Shown: positions 22,065 to 34,959, counted from the stretch's first letter. The stretch: 64,000 nt of DNA from Chamaecyparis obtusa (GCA_027943335.1 BSBK01003566.1:585501-649500), one strand, 5' to 3'. A program made the numbers and translations. Notes: a model not told the origin generated them from the letters alone.

Positions 22065-25000
22065 TTGTTTTGGGTTTCCTATATTTTCAGCTGGTTACGT
22101 CATTTTATTTCGTGTTTATTCAAAATTGTCGCCATAAAAGCCACTTGCCAAAGTTCTAAGCAAGGCTCTAGTCTTGTTTGTTCCTTGTCGGAATTTGGGG
22201 ATACCTCTTTAGTTCATTTCAGCTTAGAAGATTTCCAGGAAAGAGCTAGAAGACCAGCAACTTCTCCCATGATGCAACAAATAATAGATAGTGATCTAAT
22301 AGAAGCAGCGGTTTTTCCTACAATTGTGCAATGCCCAAAGTTAGTCCTTGGATGCATGAATAGGTACGACCCACAAAGTAGGTGCATTAGGGCTACAAAT
22401 GGTGATGTATTGTTGATTGTTGATAGAGAAACCATAATGGCTGTTATGAGAATTCCACTAAAGGAGAATTATGCAGACTTGACATTACCAAGTCTTATTG
22501 CTTCTTCTCGGAGAAAAAAGAAAAGTACAAAAGCACAATTGCTAGAAATTGGCTTCTAAAATTTCAAAAGGGTGGCTCAAGATTACCTAAGCCATTGACC
22601 AAGGAGCATTTCAGGACAGAAATTACAGACATTATCATATTGTTGCACAGGCTCAAAGGAAATCAACAAGCCTATTTCTAGGAAGATTGGATGTATTTCT
22701 TTATACAGATAATTCTAAAGGGATAGCAATATTTGGATTGAGTAGAGATTATAGCTGAAAAGCATGAAGGTTTGAGTACCTTGGAAACATAAATTTTTAC
22801 ATGTCCTATCTGTTTTATTGTCTAGAGTCCACAAAAGAGTGGAAAGGGTTACATCATGAACCCTTGGCAGAAGAAATTAGGATTTATGACTACTACCCCC
22901 ATTTGCAGATGCAAAGATCTTATGAAAATTACAGAAGAGTTAATGATGTTTTCACAGGTCGAATGGTTCATGAACTACAGGGAATGTGCATAAACGGATG
23001 TCTAATGAAGCAATGCAACTAGAGTACTTACAGTAGTTACTTCATCCAATTCCCCAAATTTACCTACATTAGGGTTGGAGGATTTGAAGGGGAACCAATC
23101 AAATTGCCTAGGTATGCTTTGGATCATTTTGTGTTGATTGAATTATGCAAGCAGCTAGCTCATATTGATAAGAAATTTTTGACCAGACAGAAATCAAGGG
23201 TTTCCTTTCTTGTTGTTGAACTTGGTCATTATATTTGCAAATCAGTTTCAGATGCTTTGAACTTGGAGGTAGACTTGAAAAAGGTCAATTTACAGTGTTA
23301 TTAGGCTAGGCCTAAATTTGACAGCAAAGGTTTTGCTAAGGCTCACCTGAATTTTGGGGCAGAATTTTCACACATTCCCTAGCTGGAAGATTATTGGGAA
23401 GACTACTTCGATGAATTCAAGATCAAAAGAAGACTGTGGTCCAGATTCTCTTTAAAACAAATAGTCACTCTCAAACTAAAGATGAAAATTACTGGGGTAA
23501 AAGATGATGAGAAAGATATAGTTGATCCTCAATATAATGAACGGGTGTAGAAACAATCTATCCCTGAAATTGATTGGGATGAACCTGAAAAAGATCAGAT
23601 CGAAGCTTGGACATTCCCAGTGATAAGGAGAACAGAGGCTTTGAGAACAAAGGCTTGGAAAAAGATGGACAGGTGACTCAGAGCCATACTCAGAAATTAA
23701 TGACAATCCTTCCCCTCAGGTTCCTATGATTTCCTCTAATGAACCTGTTGATACTTGTGTTGGAAGTACTTCAAAGTCAAAAACTAAGGAGAGCCCCATT
23801 GCCAAGAAGCCAGACAAGAACCCTCCAATCAATTTACCTACTCGTGCTACCAGGTTGAGGAGCAAGAACAAAGAGAAGAGTCATGTTGAAAAAGTGGTTG
23901 TATACCTAGATACTGTAGAGGAAGTTGAAAATGCAATGGGTGACCAAAGCTCTGATGTGCCCATGGTAGATAGCACTGATGCAGGAAAACAGGTTGAGGC
24001 CACACAAGATTCTACGAATGCAATGGCATTATTGAATGTAACCCGAAGCCAGGCTACTCCAAAAAAGGGGGTTACGGTTACTACTCCTCAATGGCTGGAA
24101 AGCTCAATAAGCAAGAAAAGGAATGTAGTTCCAATATTCTTACCTATAGAGGATATGGTCAGTAGATGCCTGGGCGAAACCCCTAAGTCTAAGAAGCTGA
24201 AAACTATCTCCATGGTAAATTTTGATCCAAATACAGGGGATTGGAATGTTGAAGTAGCTCGCCCATTAACAAAAAGCAAAGTCTAAGATCCAACAGCAAA
24301 AGATTTTGCAAAGGAGAAAGTTAATCTTGGGGCCTCTACGCGAGTTATAGATGTGCATCACTAGGAAGTTTCTACCAAGAAATTAGTGAGCAGAACCTGG
24401 AAGGATGAGAGAGACAAGAAAGAATTGAAACATACCCTGCGCCAAATGGTTGAATACATTGATGCTATTCATAACCCAAGTTCGCAGCCTTTATCACAAT
24501 TACCTATCTCATTTGATCCCAAGTCCCTTGCTAATCAGAAAATGTTAGATCAGAAACAAAGGAGCAAGATGGTAACTGAGGTTTTTAATGATTGGCTGAG
24601 TGGGGTTATCCAAGAAGGCACCAAGTACATTACTGATTTGAGAAAGGTATATGATGATACTATAGTTGTCATCAAAGAATTAGAATCAGAAATTGCTTCC
24701 TGAGAAAAGAAAAGGGCAAAATGGGCAGCGGTGATATCTCAAATGATTGAAATTCAAAGGTATGGCATAATTAAATTCTTGACAAAAAAGGTTGTAGCAA
24801 ACTTGGATGATAATGTACTAAATGTGTGCAAGAAAAGCATTGAATGGAGGAACTCGAAAGTAAAACAGGATCATGATGAGTTCATCAAGTTGCTAAAGGA
24901 ATTGACAGAACTCACTCAATCCATGCAGACCGACCTGAAATGTATCAATGTAAAATGTTTGAAAGATGATGGCAAGACTGTAGAGGTTATGGATGTCATA

Positions 25001-25310
25001 ATTTAATCTTTTAAAGAAAAGATTGAATATGTAAAAGAATCCAAGACCCTGAAAACTGACAACTTCTCAAGAGTGGCTAAGATCAAATCTTTGTTAAGCA
25101 TTTGCATTGATCAGCTTCAGAGTCATGCGGACAAAGTGGTCGAGGTTCAAAGAGAAAAGGAAGTGTGGAAATAATGAATCCTACATATTGGCCTTCCTAA
25201 TTTCCCGATGATTCAAAAGTTCTTTGCTGCACACAAGGAGTGGAAAGCACAACATGTCTACTCAATAGAGCAGGGAAAATCCGGAGGTTCCACGATGCCG
25301 CCACAACCAT
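22065..25310 (+). pseudogene. Decayed long ORF of unknown retroelement-type protein (globular N-part plus helical C-part)
   Basis: About 3.2 kb of plus-strand sequence reads as one protein interrupted by at least ten stops and a few frame changes. The best pieces are 22065-22559 (164 aa), 22801-23022, 23104-23304, 23726-24286 (186 aa), 24386-24703 and 24731-25006. The first ~450 residues look globular (LIVDRETIMAVMRIPL, IQFPKFTYIRVGGFEGEP). The middle is basic and serine/proline rich. The last ~300 residues are lysine- and glutamate-rich and probably coiled coil, ending near QKFFAAHKEWKAQHVYS. No zinc knuckle, protease or RT is seen. The layout resembles the second ORF of the element at 33967-48751 and proteins with plant-mobile-domain-like N-termini, but I cannot name the family. 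No LTRs were found at its ends. Confidence 0.5.
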
Positions 25311-25319
25311 GATTGAGCC

Positions 25320-27313
25320 TAATGAATTTACCTATTTTATTTCTTTGTTTAATTTAGATATCTTTGGGTTAGCCTTTGAGTTGCAGGAAACTGAATTTTA
25401 CTCTTATACAAAGTTAGTTAACTTTGGTTCCAAAAGACAATTCTATTTGAAAGGACTATATATATGTTTTTAAAACACTTTGGTAGGGTCCAAGAAGTTT
25501 TGAAGATATAGACCTGATATTAATGTTATGATATATGGGATGTTTTTCAAAAACTTTATCTATGAATGAAGATGATTAATGATTATTACAAGCTTAAACC
25601 TGTGCGTTTAAGTAAATGAAAGTGAGTTTCTGTGTGAATTCATTTTTAGTGTAGTGATTATTTATCTTTTGAAAATTTATCATATATCTGATCATGTGTC
25701 TTGGTTTATAAGTTCAACAGATTAAGTTTATATATATTGGAACAGGGTTTGTGTGCTCTGTTATCTGAACTGCTTATTTCAAAAAATCGCATTCATGTCA
25801 TGGTGATGTATGGATGTCAGTAATCCTTTATTACTTTCTGGTTAAAAGTATATTCAAATTTATTTTTAGTGTAATTATTCATTGAAAACCTTTGAAAGGG
25901 AATTGTACATTAATTCAAAGGGAAACTAATTTTAGTTTACACAACTGTGGTTGCTCATTTGTTCTTAATGAAGATGGGTTACAGAGTAGAATAAAAGAAG
26001 TTATTAATAAGAACAAATCCATTAGCCAACAATGTGTAAAGGGTTTTTTTAGTCATGATGGATTTAAAAATCAAAAAGTCTCCATTTCTTACAATCAGGG
26101 TAAGCAGCTCAAGTGTCATTTTTTGCATCGTGGAGGAATTTTTCAGATGTAACTTTCAATATATTTCATCATTAGCAGATGTGGAATAGAAAAGAAAATA
26201 TATTGTGTACATGTTTTCTCAAAACCCGAGCTTTAGTTTAAGGCTAGGAGAAAGGTCTACGTATGTCCATGCAAAATAATACGACATGATCCTGAAACTA
26301 AGGAATGTTGAGCAAATGCAGAGTAGGAAAAGAAATTACAAAAAAAATGAAATTACACAATGAAATTAAATTAATTTAAAATAAAAATATATTTAAAAAT
26401 AGACTATATATTTAAATTACATTCAAATAAAAAGCCATCTCATTCGTTCAGTAAAATTAAGACTAGGACAACCTTTTTCATGGCTTGTGCATGTAAATGT
26501 CACAAATTTGATTTAACTAAAACCTTGTTATAATTTCACTTTTATCATATGAAACAAATTTAAACGAAATTTGTCCTTTTTAGTCTTCCTAATCGCAGTC
26601 ACGGGCCTAAATCGCCGTTGCATGCCCTAGGTTGCCATCAAGTGCCAAAGAGAGGTCAAAATGTATCTTACCACAAGGAAAAAAAGCGACTACAACAAGT
26701 TTGACACTAAAAAATACTGTTATTGTCGATTACAACCTCAAAATGTCATGGGATTTTGCGATTTTTCCCCTAAAAAATTGCTTCAATTTTTTGCAAAACT
26801 CAGTGTTGAGTTATTTGATGATAAAATAATTTGCAACTTTGATGCATGATATAACGCAATTTTTTCAATTTTTATGCGATATTTTCAACTATGTTACTGA
26901 TTACTCATGAATGTTGTGAATAATGTAATATATAGAATTTGTGTGAAATATCATATTTCTTTTCCATCTGTTACAACTAGCCATGGTAGGGAAATGAGGG
27001 AGTCACAGGAGGGAAAAAGGTGATGACGTCACCTTCTAAGCACACCACCCCATGGTATATGACTAAGGAGTTCCATGTGGCCAAAGGGGAACAAGGGGAC
27101 TACCTTTGGGCTTAGGAAGGAGGGACTTTCCAGGCACCCTATTGTGAATGATCCTCATGACCTCTACCATGGTGAACCAATCCATACGGGTACTCAATCA
27201 TTGAGAGGTGAGGTAGAAGTGACAAGGATGAGGAAAATGATGATAGGACACCATACTAGGTATGTCACCTCATATGTATGGCAAGGGCCACATGAGGCCA
27301 AGAGGGATGGTAT
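25320..27313. other. Non-coding DNA, no supported feature
   Basis: AT-rich; short frames have no family resemblance. An 8-bp CRE-like TGACGTCA occurs at about 27023-27030, without context to call it a control site. The stretch 26980-27310 is less AT-rich and is the target of the solo LTR that follows. Confidence 0.4.
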
Positions 27314-28440
27314 TGTTAGCAATATGAGTTGTCATTAGTGTTTTTCACAAACCTCACACCGGTAAAAGGTCATCGGTCACTCACATTACTTAGACAACAC
27401 TGGTAGATGAAGAACAAAATGTAAGCACCGGTTGACTATTTCGATAGCTTCACCGGTAGACCAAATCAAGAACGCAGAAGCGGTCTTATGAAGCATACAG
27501 GGACAAACCGGGTATAACGGTATACCAATCTAACTGCAAGATAGATCCGATCCGGATTTTATGGATCAATTTGAGTTACAGTTTAAGTCAAAAGCCGGAT
27601 TATATGGGACATCCACCGCTAAAAAGTAGAGTTAGCTTTTTAACAAGAGTAAGCTTTATTCCTGCGGATGCTTTTGGAAGGTAAACTCCAGATCAAAGTG
27701 CATAGCTTTTTGCTGATTGCATGATTTAATGCGGAGTTTGTAGCCTAGCGGTTCTATGAGTTAAGGGTTTCATTACGATGAACTCTAATATAAATATAGG
27801 TCATAGGACACAAAGAAAAGTGTTGTTGATAGTTGATGATTGCATAGAGCAAAGGAGAGATATCTTCTGAGAAGTACTGCAAGCACAAAGGTAAAGAAAG
27901 AAAGAGAGATCAACAGCCAAGCAAACCGAAGAAGAGATCAACAGGTATGGTCTAATCTGACAGACAGTGTCAAAATAAGATCATTACTTATATAGGGAAT
28001 GAAAGCATATTGAAATCCCTCTATCAGGGTGAACCTAATTGGTTCTTTGTAAAATCCCCTAACAGGTTAACAACTTTGCAGATGTTCAAAGTCCTATAAC
28101 TAGGCAACTCCTAACAAAGTTCAGATCTTAAACAGATCTTTTGTAAAATCCCTTAATCGGGTAGCACTTCAATCATTGCTTTTGTAAGCTCCTAACAGGG
28201 CACCTTCATTCTACGATAGTGAAGTTGTGAGCTCTGTCTCACCGTGGTTTTTTCCTTCTAACCGAGGGTTTCCACGTATAAATACTTGAGTTGATCTGTG
28301 TGATCTGTTTATGCTTGTGAATGATTGATTATATTTTGTTTTACATTTAATGATCTGTTTACAAGTTTTAAACATGCAGAAAGATAATATTTACTGATTC
28401 ACCCCCCCCCCCCCCCTCAGTAACCGGTTTAGTATTAACA
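27314..28440 (+). repeat. Solo LTR with perfect 5-bp TSD (same family as the LTRs at 33967 and 47714)
   Basis: Begins TGTTAGCAATATGAG and ends AGTATTAACA, flanked by GGTAT on both sides (27309-27313 and 28441-28445). The 3' end, with its CACCCCCC...CTCAGTAACCGG block, is the reverse complement of the start of 47714-48751, so it is the same family in the opposite orientation. It formed by recombination between two LTRs with loss of the internal region. A homopolymer C run of about 15 sits at 28402-28416. Confidence 0.93.
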
Positions 28441-28734
28441 GGTATATCCACTCTTGGAGCTAGGGTAGGGGGTCTCTCGAGCACCTCATCAAACCACCCT
28501 ACCTTATTACTCCTACGGTTGAGATATCTTAAATCTAATTCAAACAATCTATTCATTTGATGTGTTTACTTCTAACTAAAAAATGTCTAATTATGAATTA
28601 TAAGTATAATGTTTCCTAACTTGCTTGAAGAATCTCAATCAAAGCAAAAAGGTAACCCTAAAAATCTACTTGTTTTTATATAGAAATTATAGTCTAGAGA
28701 AAAATTTGGGGTCTCTTAATTTGGGGACATTACA

Positions 28735-29021
28735 GAATTTGACTGTTTCAAAAGTCAGGTCCAAGTATTCATCTAAAAATAAAAGGCTAAAACAGTAGAA
28801 ATTTGTTGTCTGGGATGTTGTGGAACTTTTTGATGCATTTTCTATTGACTAGATTGAGAGAGAAAAAAAATTTGATGGCACACTTCCTTGCGAACATTGC
28901 ATTGAAGAGAGATGATGTTGCACTGACTAAAATTTCTGAAGTTGAAGTCAAAACTAGACCTTCTATTCCTAATAATGTAATTGGCAAGTTATTGCCCAAA
29001 ATTTGGTACCCCATTGTTTAA
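28735..29021 (+). pseudogene. Ty3/gypsy RNase H C-terminal fragment
   Basis: The plus strand encodes VRSKYSSKNKRLKQ, then VVWDVVELFDAFSID, then RKKNLMAHFLANIALKRDD and SEVEVKTRPSIPNN. This follows the end of plant gypsy RNase H domains ('VRxxYxxKxxRLKxYxxxVWDxVExFDAFxIxxIPREKNxxADxLA'). At least two in-frame stops occur. It is directly preceded by GGGGACATTACA at 28723-28734, a terminus also seen on other elements here, which may mark an insertion or deletion joint. Confidence 0.72.
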
Positions 29022-29092
29022 ATTGGTCTAAGGAACCTTTTTATTTGAAAATGGAGTCGATTTTTTTAACTAAGAGCAACCTGGTGGGATTT

Positions 29093-29560
29093 TGAGATTC
29101 AGCAACCAGAGCTTCCTATCGGGATTTCAAGATTTAGCTGCCAGAGCTTCCTATCGGGATTTCGGGATTTAGTTGCCAGAGCTAACTGTCGGAATTTCGG
29201 GATTCTGCTGCCAAAGCTTCCTGTTGGGATTTCGGGATTTAGCTGCCAGAGCTTCCTGTCGGGATTTTGGGATTTAGCTGCCAGAGCTTCTTGTCAAGAT
29301 TTTGGGATTTTGCTACCAGAGCTTCCAATCAGAATTTTGGGATTCTGCTGCCAAAGCTTCCTCTTAGGATTTTGGGATTTAGCTGCCAGAGCTTCCTGTT
29401 GAGATTTCGAGATTCTGTTGCCAGAGCTTCCTATCAGGATTTTGGGATTCTACTGCTAGAGCTTCCTGTCAAGATTTCAAGATTTTGCTACCAGAGCTTC
29501 CAGTCGGGATTTCGGGATTCTGTTGCCCGAGCTTCCTGTCAGGATTTTAGAATTTAGGAG
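29093..29560 (+). repeat. 35-bp minisatellite, about 13 copies
   Basis: Tandem units of 35 bp of the form CCAGAGCTTCCTATCGGGAT followed by TTCGGGATTTAGCTG run from 29093 to about 29560 with scattered substitutions (TTCTGCTG / TTTAGCTG alternation). The reading frames across it (e.g. 29267-29557) are periodic by-products. Confidence 0.93.
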
Positions 29561-30563
29561 CTTGTCAGGATTTTAGGAAATAGGTGCCTGTTAGGATTAC
29601 TGTGGCTGGCAGATTCCTGAGTCTCTCATTTTATCAGAATATTAAAGATTATCAATCCAGTCAAAAGGCCACGTGACATCTGATGAAGATTCTTTTTCAG
29701 TTTTAGTTCCTTTTATGACATGTTTAATGGCATTTCTTTAGGAATATTTTTCAAGAATTGTTATGTAACCGCCTGGGTAGGCGAATAGACTATTTATCTC
29801 TCTAAGCATTATGCAAGGGATCAGCAATCTTTGGCCATAATTCCCCTCTATTGCTGTGACAACTGAGTGACTCGAATTTTGAGTCATGGTTGTTGCTCAT
29901 TAAAATCTTGTTATTATTCTTTAATGTGGGATGGGTGAATATGGGATGATTCAATATATTAGTCATTGATGTCAAACTGTGTTTTTGAATCTGTGATTAT
30001 AAGATGATCTGAGAGACATTATTTATTGTTTTCTTCTATTATATTCATGTTGTTTGACAGATTTATATCACTTGTGGGTACACTGCACATGTAATCTCCA
30101 TGGTTGTGGAGGTGCATTTGCAAAAATTAATTATGGTGATTTCACTATGTTTTGGTTTTCATGGTCTTGAGAAATGAGGCACAGTCGTAGAAATTAGTTA
30201 ACATTAATTTTGATTGCATATCTGTTCGTGAATGCCTCATAGTGATGAACATTCATTTGAAGCATCTTCTGCTCTTTGGTTAAGACTTAAGAGCATACCC
30301 CATCTTTATTGAAAACCAATAAAAACATATTCATTTAATATCTATTTCAGGGAGTTGTACCTGTTAATTCAAAGATTGAGCTATTTGAAAGCTCTTTCAA
30401 CTGTTTGTTAATAGAGAAGTCCTATGAGGGTTTGAGTCAATATTATTAAAGACCAATCTGATAACTAATAACTATCTAGGTGACCAAAAGTCGGGCAAAA
30501 AAAGGATGACAGTCCGGTCCTCAAGTGTGCAATAGGAAGGCCAAAGTTATGAATTTTCAAAAA
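29561..30563. other. Non-coding DNA, nothing recognised
   Basis: Mixed AT-rich sequence between the minisatellite and the copia LTR. No terminal repeats or protein similarity noticed. Confidence 0.4.
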
Positions 30564-30977
30564 TGATAGGTAGGAGTTGATGATGATTTCAACCCATAAG
30601 CCAAGAATCATTTGCAAGCACATCACCTATCACAAAGAAAGATCAAGCAAGATAATTTGCTCAACATAACTTGAGAATTCTTTGTTGATTGCACACAATG
30701 AATCAGGATTACAAAATGAGATTACTTACAATGCATAGAGGAATTTCTTTTGTAGAAAGCAATAGCCTTATAAATAGACAAAAGCTAACTAGAGCTAAAA
30801 AACAAACTAGATCCCAACTAGACTAAACTAGGCTAAATTAGGCTCAACTAAAGCTCAATTAAGTGAACTTAAGCTAAGCATGCATGTGCAAACATGTGCC
30901 CAATTATGCATGAGAATATTCTTAAGCACGCGGACAATTATGAAATGCAACAATATGCAAATGTGCATGATGCAACA
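30564..30977 (-). repeat. 3' LTR of outer copia element
   Basis: Matches 49640-50034 over its length, including the shared GTTGATGATGATTT start region and the GTGCATGATGCAACA end. The run of eight C directly after 30977 is the PPT (G run) on the minus strand. Confidence 0.82.
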
Positions 30978-31347
30978 CCCCCCCCCACACACACACACAA
31001 AAAAAAAAAGAGAAACTTAGGGAGAAGTAAAAAACTCTAAGCATGAAATGCAAGAACGAATGCATCTTGGCAAAAGGGCTTGATTAGGTACCCATGTACA
31101 AACTAATGTAACTCTCACAAATGGAGAAAAGGAGAAAAAATCAATGTGACAAAACTCCTCTCCAAATGAGAGAAAATACAATAAATGTACTAGTAAAAGA
31201 AGGAAAGGACTCAATGTGACCTGCCAAGGATTGCTTGTCACAATTGTACATGAATATCCCCCCACAAGAGAGAGAGAATGAGGATAGGAATATCTTGAAT
31301 GAAGAAATAGCTTTTGTGCCAATGATTAATGTCTGAATCTAGGACAT

Positions 31348-31707
31348 CGTTGCAAGGTGTGCGCCCTTGGTCTCCTTCTGTTGTGCAGCGCAACGATGGT
31401 TTGTGACATGGCTTAACCGCCTCCCATGTCTTCTATAAGTTCAATGGTTGTATCGAGCATTAACAAGTCAATCTTTTGGTGCAATCGCAACCAACAATTG
31501 GTATTAGAGTCGAGGTCACGAGTTCGAACCCTACGCTTGTGTTGGGATTGGGGGGGATTGTTGCAAGGTGTACGCCCTTTGTCTGCTTGTGTTGTGCAGT
31601 GCAAAGGTGGTTCGTGACATGGCTTAACTACCTCTTGTGTCTTCCATAAGTCTAGTGGTTGTATCGGGCATTAACAGGTCGATCTTTTGGTGCAACAGCA
31701 ACCAACA
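31348..31707 (+). mobile_element. TRIM (miniature LTR retrotransposon), 360 bp
   Basis: Two 149-bp direct repeats, 31348-31496 and 31559-31707, start (T/C)GTTGCAAGGTG and end GCAACCAACA. Between them are a PBS-like TGGTATTAGAGTC (31499-31511) and a PPT-like GGGATTGGGGGGGAT just before the second repeat. Flanks GACAT (31343-31347) and AACAT (31708-31712) form a TSD with one mismatch. All parts of a TRIM are present with a 62-bp interior and no coding capacity. It sits within the outer copia element. Confidence 0.9.
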
Positions 31708-32079
31708 AACATAATATACTGCCAACAAACAACATTTCTCCCCTTAGGAAGCAACAAATCCACTGGAGATAGGAGAAGCCACTCCCATAAATTGAAAGAA
31801 ATAGGAATCCTAATCCAAATTGTATATGCCTATGGAAATCTCTCAATGTCGACATGTATGAATCAAAAGATGCCAAATCAACTAAAGAAAATCCAAACAA
31901 TTGTGAAGATACCTGATGACCAACCTCTAAAGGCACCAAAGATGGGATGATAGGAATGCTCAAAGTGAAGATCCTTAAGAATGTACCTAATGTCTGGAAT
32001 GTGTGATGTATCAAACAACTCTGCAATGTCTAGAGTGTGCGATGTATCAAATAGCATTGCAAGGAGGCACAACATAAGT

Positions 32080-33510
32080 CTCAAGAACCATGGTGACCAT
32101 GGTGGATGTTTGAAACACAGGTTCAAGTGACTAAGCCTCTCAAATATTTGATCCACTCGAGATGCATGAGAGCTAGGACCACTCAAAGGAACTGCATGCT
32201 CAATGGGAGAAAAATGAGAGAACTCATAGTGTCATAATGCATGATCAATTGTGACAACTACAATGATCTCTTTGTAGATCTCTAATGAACATTGAACTAG
32301 GGGTGAACTCAACTATCTTGCCCTACCCATGAGTAATCTAGATGGAAAGGAGGTTGGAAGATAGTGAAGGGACACAAAGAACATTGTCGAATGTGTCGTC
32401 ATCAACCTCAAAGGAACCACACCCAGTAATACTCATGTAAGTGTTATTACCCATCAAAATCTCCATAAAAGTACGATGCTCAAAAGTAGAGAACCCTCAG
32501 ATGATGCCATATGATGAGAAGCACTTGAATCAAGAAGCAACCTACTAGACTAAATGTGTGTTGATGCAAAGAAAGCATGACATTTCATCTTGTCTTCACC
32601 AAATGCCATAGAAGTTGACCCAAAAATGTGTAGGTCCTGATGTGGTAGAAGAAGATCCAATAGATTAAAGCAGCTGAATATGATTCTCCCAAGCAAACAT
32701 TTGGACTCATCAATTTGTTTTGCATAACAATGATGCCCATCATGTCCTGTCTTGGTACAATAAGCACACTTAGGCTTGTCCTTTCTAGATGACAACCTCT
32801 TGGAAGTGGTGGAAGATCTAAATCATGTCCATGCGACTCTGAAGCTAGTTGAGTAGACTATGACCTCTTGTGCCTCTACTCTTGCTTTTGCTTAAGCTTG
32901 GGCTTTTATTTCCCTATAGATGATTGAGCAACCAATGCCTTAGATTTGGACCCGATGACTAAATCCAATTTTGTCAACTTGGCCTGCTCTCGTGTCAAGC
33001 ACTCACTAAACGCCTCAAATGAAGGCATAGGGTGGACAACTCCCAGGGCAATTGAAGAAGAGAACTGGAAAGGTCTTCAAAGCTTCAAAAGAATCAAGAA
33101 GATGCACTCCTTATCTGTCTTCTCCTTGCCACAACCTTGAAAAAGTAATTTGATGGATTTGAACTTCTCCAGAAAGTCCTCAATGGAGGGAAAGGAATAA
33201 GGTGTCCTATCTCAAGTTGAAGTGCACATAACTCATTGAGGACCCTAAAGATGTTGAATTTGATCCACATAGCCCTAGGAGTGATACAAGAATCAATATG
33301 GAATTGGAGACTATCTGAAACATGTAGGGCAATCAAACCCATAGTCAAATCCATCTTGTCCCTACGATCAAGAATCTCAAAATAAAGGATCAAATTAGGT
33401 GGGGTCTCATTGAGACAAGACCATAAACCCCTAGATCAAAGCACTCTAGTCTTCTCCTCTTTCTAAGTGTGATAGTTATGGGGTGTGAGTTTCTTAATGG
33501 AATCTGCCAT
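32080..33510 (-). pseudogene. Outer copia gag, protease and pre-integrase remnants
   Basis: Minus-strand reading starts MADSIKKLTPHNY at 33510. It continues through a gag segment with MGLIALHVSDSLQFHIDSC and TPRAMW (about 33350-33260). The zinc knuckle is CAYCTKTGHDGHHCY (about 32772-32728). A copia protease motif, LLLDSSASHHM (about 32545-32510), has the DSG of the family changed to DSS. After it come DNVLCVPSLSSNLLS and GKIVEFTPSS (about 32395-32290), then a pre-integrase stretch YEFSHF ... RVDQIFERLSHLNL (about 32230-32110), where the family has WHxRxGHLN. Stops and frameshifts are numerous. Coding similarity ends near 32080. Confidence 0.82.
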
Positions 33511-33891
33511 TACAATTGGTTTTCATATTAGGCAAGGGCTAGGGCAAGATGTGAATTTGAAAGATAATGATTCTACCCCCCCCCCCCCCCATAGCAAGAA
33601 AAACCAGCTCCTATGCAACTGTATAAGTCGAAAAATCACAAAATCAAGAAATAAGCAAATCTGCAATCACTAAGTACCTGATGCAAATAATGGAAAAATG
33701 AATGGCAAATCTGAACAATGCACAAAACCAGCTTTCTGACATCTAATTTTCAGAAAATGGAGTCTAAATGAGCAAGATATCACCCCAAAAGTGCAAAATC
33801 AAAGATCTGACTTCACAAGCCTGGCACGGGAAAAATGTGAAGAATCTAACAAAATGACCACCACCACTGGATCAACATCAAAACCAGACTT

Positions 33892-33966
33892 TCGACAATA
33901 TCTCGTTCGCACAATTTCAAGTTCATATGTTCAAATTATAGCCAAAAAACCAAAGGTAGGTCAAAA
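33892..33966. repeat. 75-bp direct repeat abutting the inner element (left copy)
   Basis: TCGACAATATCTCGTTCGCA ... GTAGGTCAAAA ends exactly where LTR sequence of the inner element starts. It is about 92% the same as 48752-48826, which begins exactly where that element ends. The geometry is that of a target-site duplication but 15 times the usual 5 bp. Confidence 0.85.
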
Positions 33967-34959
33967 TACTATTTCTATTTCCAATTAAAACTTGTATAAA
34001 GATTCTTGCAAGATAAACAGAATGTAAATGACCATTCACAAACAAAAATAGAAATACTCAGATCAACACATCATTTATACGTGGAAACCCTTGGTTAGAA
34101 GAAAAAAACCACAGTGAGACAGAGCTCACAACTTTACTACTGCAGTAATAAAGACGTCATGTTAGGAGCTTACAAAGCACTTGCAAGAGTGCTACCCAGT
34201 AAAGGGATTTGGTAGAAGACCGGTTAAGATCTTGACTCTGTTAGGAGTCGCCTTGTTACAGGACTTTCAACATCAACTAAGATGCTACCCAGTTAAAGGA
34301 TTTATACAAAGAACCTATTAGGGTTCACCCTAATAGAGGGATTTGAATATGCTTTCACAGTATAAAAGCAATGATCTTAATTGACACTCTTTGTCTGATT
34401 AGATCATACCTGTTGACCTTCCTGTTCTGCCTTGTTGTTGATCCTTTCTGCCTTTCACCTCTGTGACCATAGCTTCTCTCAAAAGATAACTCTCCCCTGC
34501 TCTGTATATTCAATGACTCTACTTTTGTGTCCTATGACCTGTTATTTATAAGAAATCAATCTTATTATTAAAACCTAACTTGTAGAACCGCCAGGCAGTA
34601 AACTCAACCATAAATCATGCAGCAAAAAGCTTTGCGAGATGATCTCTAAGTTTACCTTGAAACATCCGTGTAGAAATAAAACTAACTCCTGTTAAAAAGC
34701 TAACTCCAGATCTAAACAATGGATGCTCCGCATATTCCAGTTTTAACTTAAACAACTCTGCATACACCGGTGCGGATTGACGTGTTGTTGATCCATATCA
34801 ACATCATACCCGGTTGTCCATATAATAAGACTCTTATACCCAGTTCATATCCTTTTCTACTTGGTCTACCGGTACCTATACTATGTTTGTCTACCGGTTT
34901 ACTGGTGGGATTGATGTTTGCTTTTTACTTATCCAATGACAATCTTAACTATGCTAACA
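33967..34959 (-). repeat. 3' LTR of inner element (outer end truncated)
   Basis: Aligns with 47757-48751 at roughly 94-95%. The terminal ~43 bp present at 47714-47756 (TGTTATTCCTAACCGG... and the G run) are missing here, so the element's minus-strand 3' end is lost and replaced by the 75-bp direct repeat. Confidence 0.85.

Noticed and set aside
28395..28420. C homopolymer as an assembly gap or error
   Set aside because: The same run (as G) occurs at 47741-47748 in another LTR of the family, so it belongs to the LTR, although its exact length may be unreliable.
29093..29560. CRISPR-like array
   Set aside because: The 35-bp units are contiguous without unique spacers and the context is a plant genome; it is a minisatellite.
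31500..31545. tRNA-like fragment (GAGTTCGAACCC box B)
   Set aside because: A B-box-like motif is present but no A box or cloverleaf fits; it is the interior of the TRIM.
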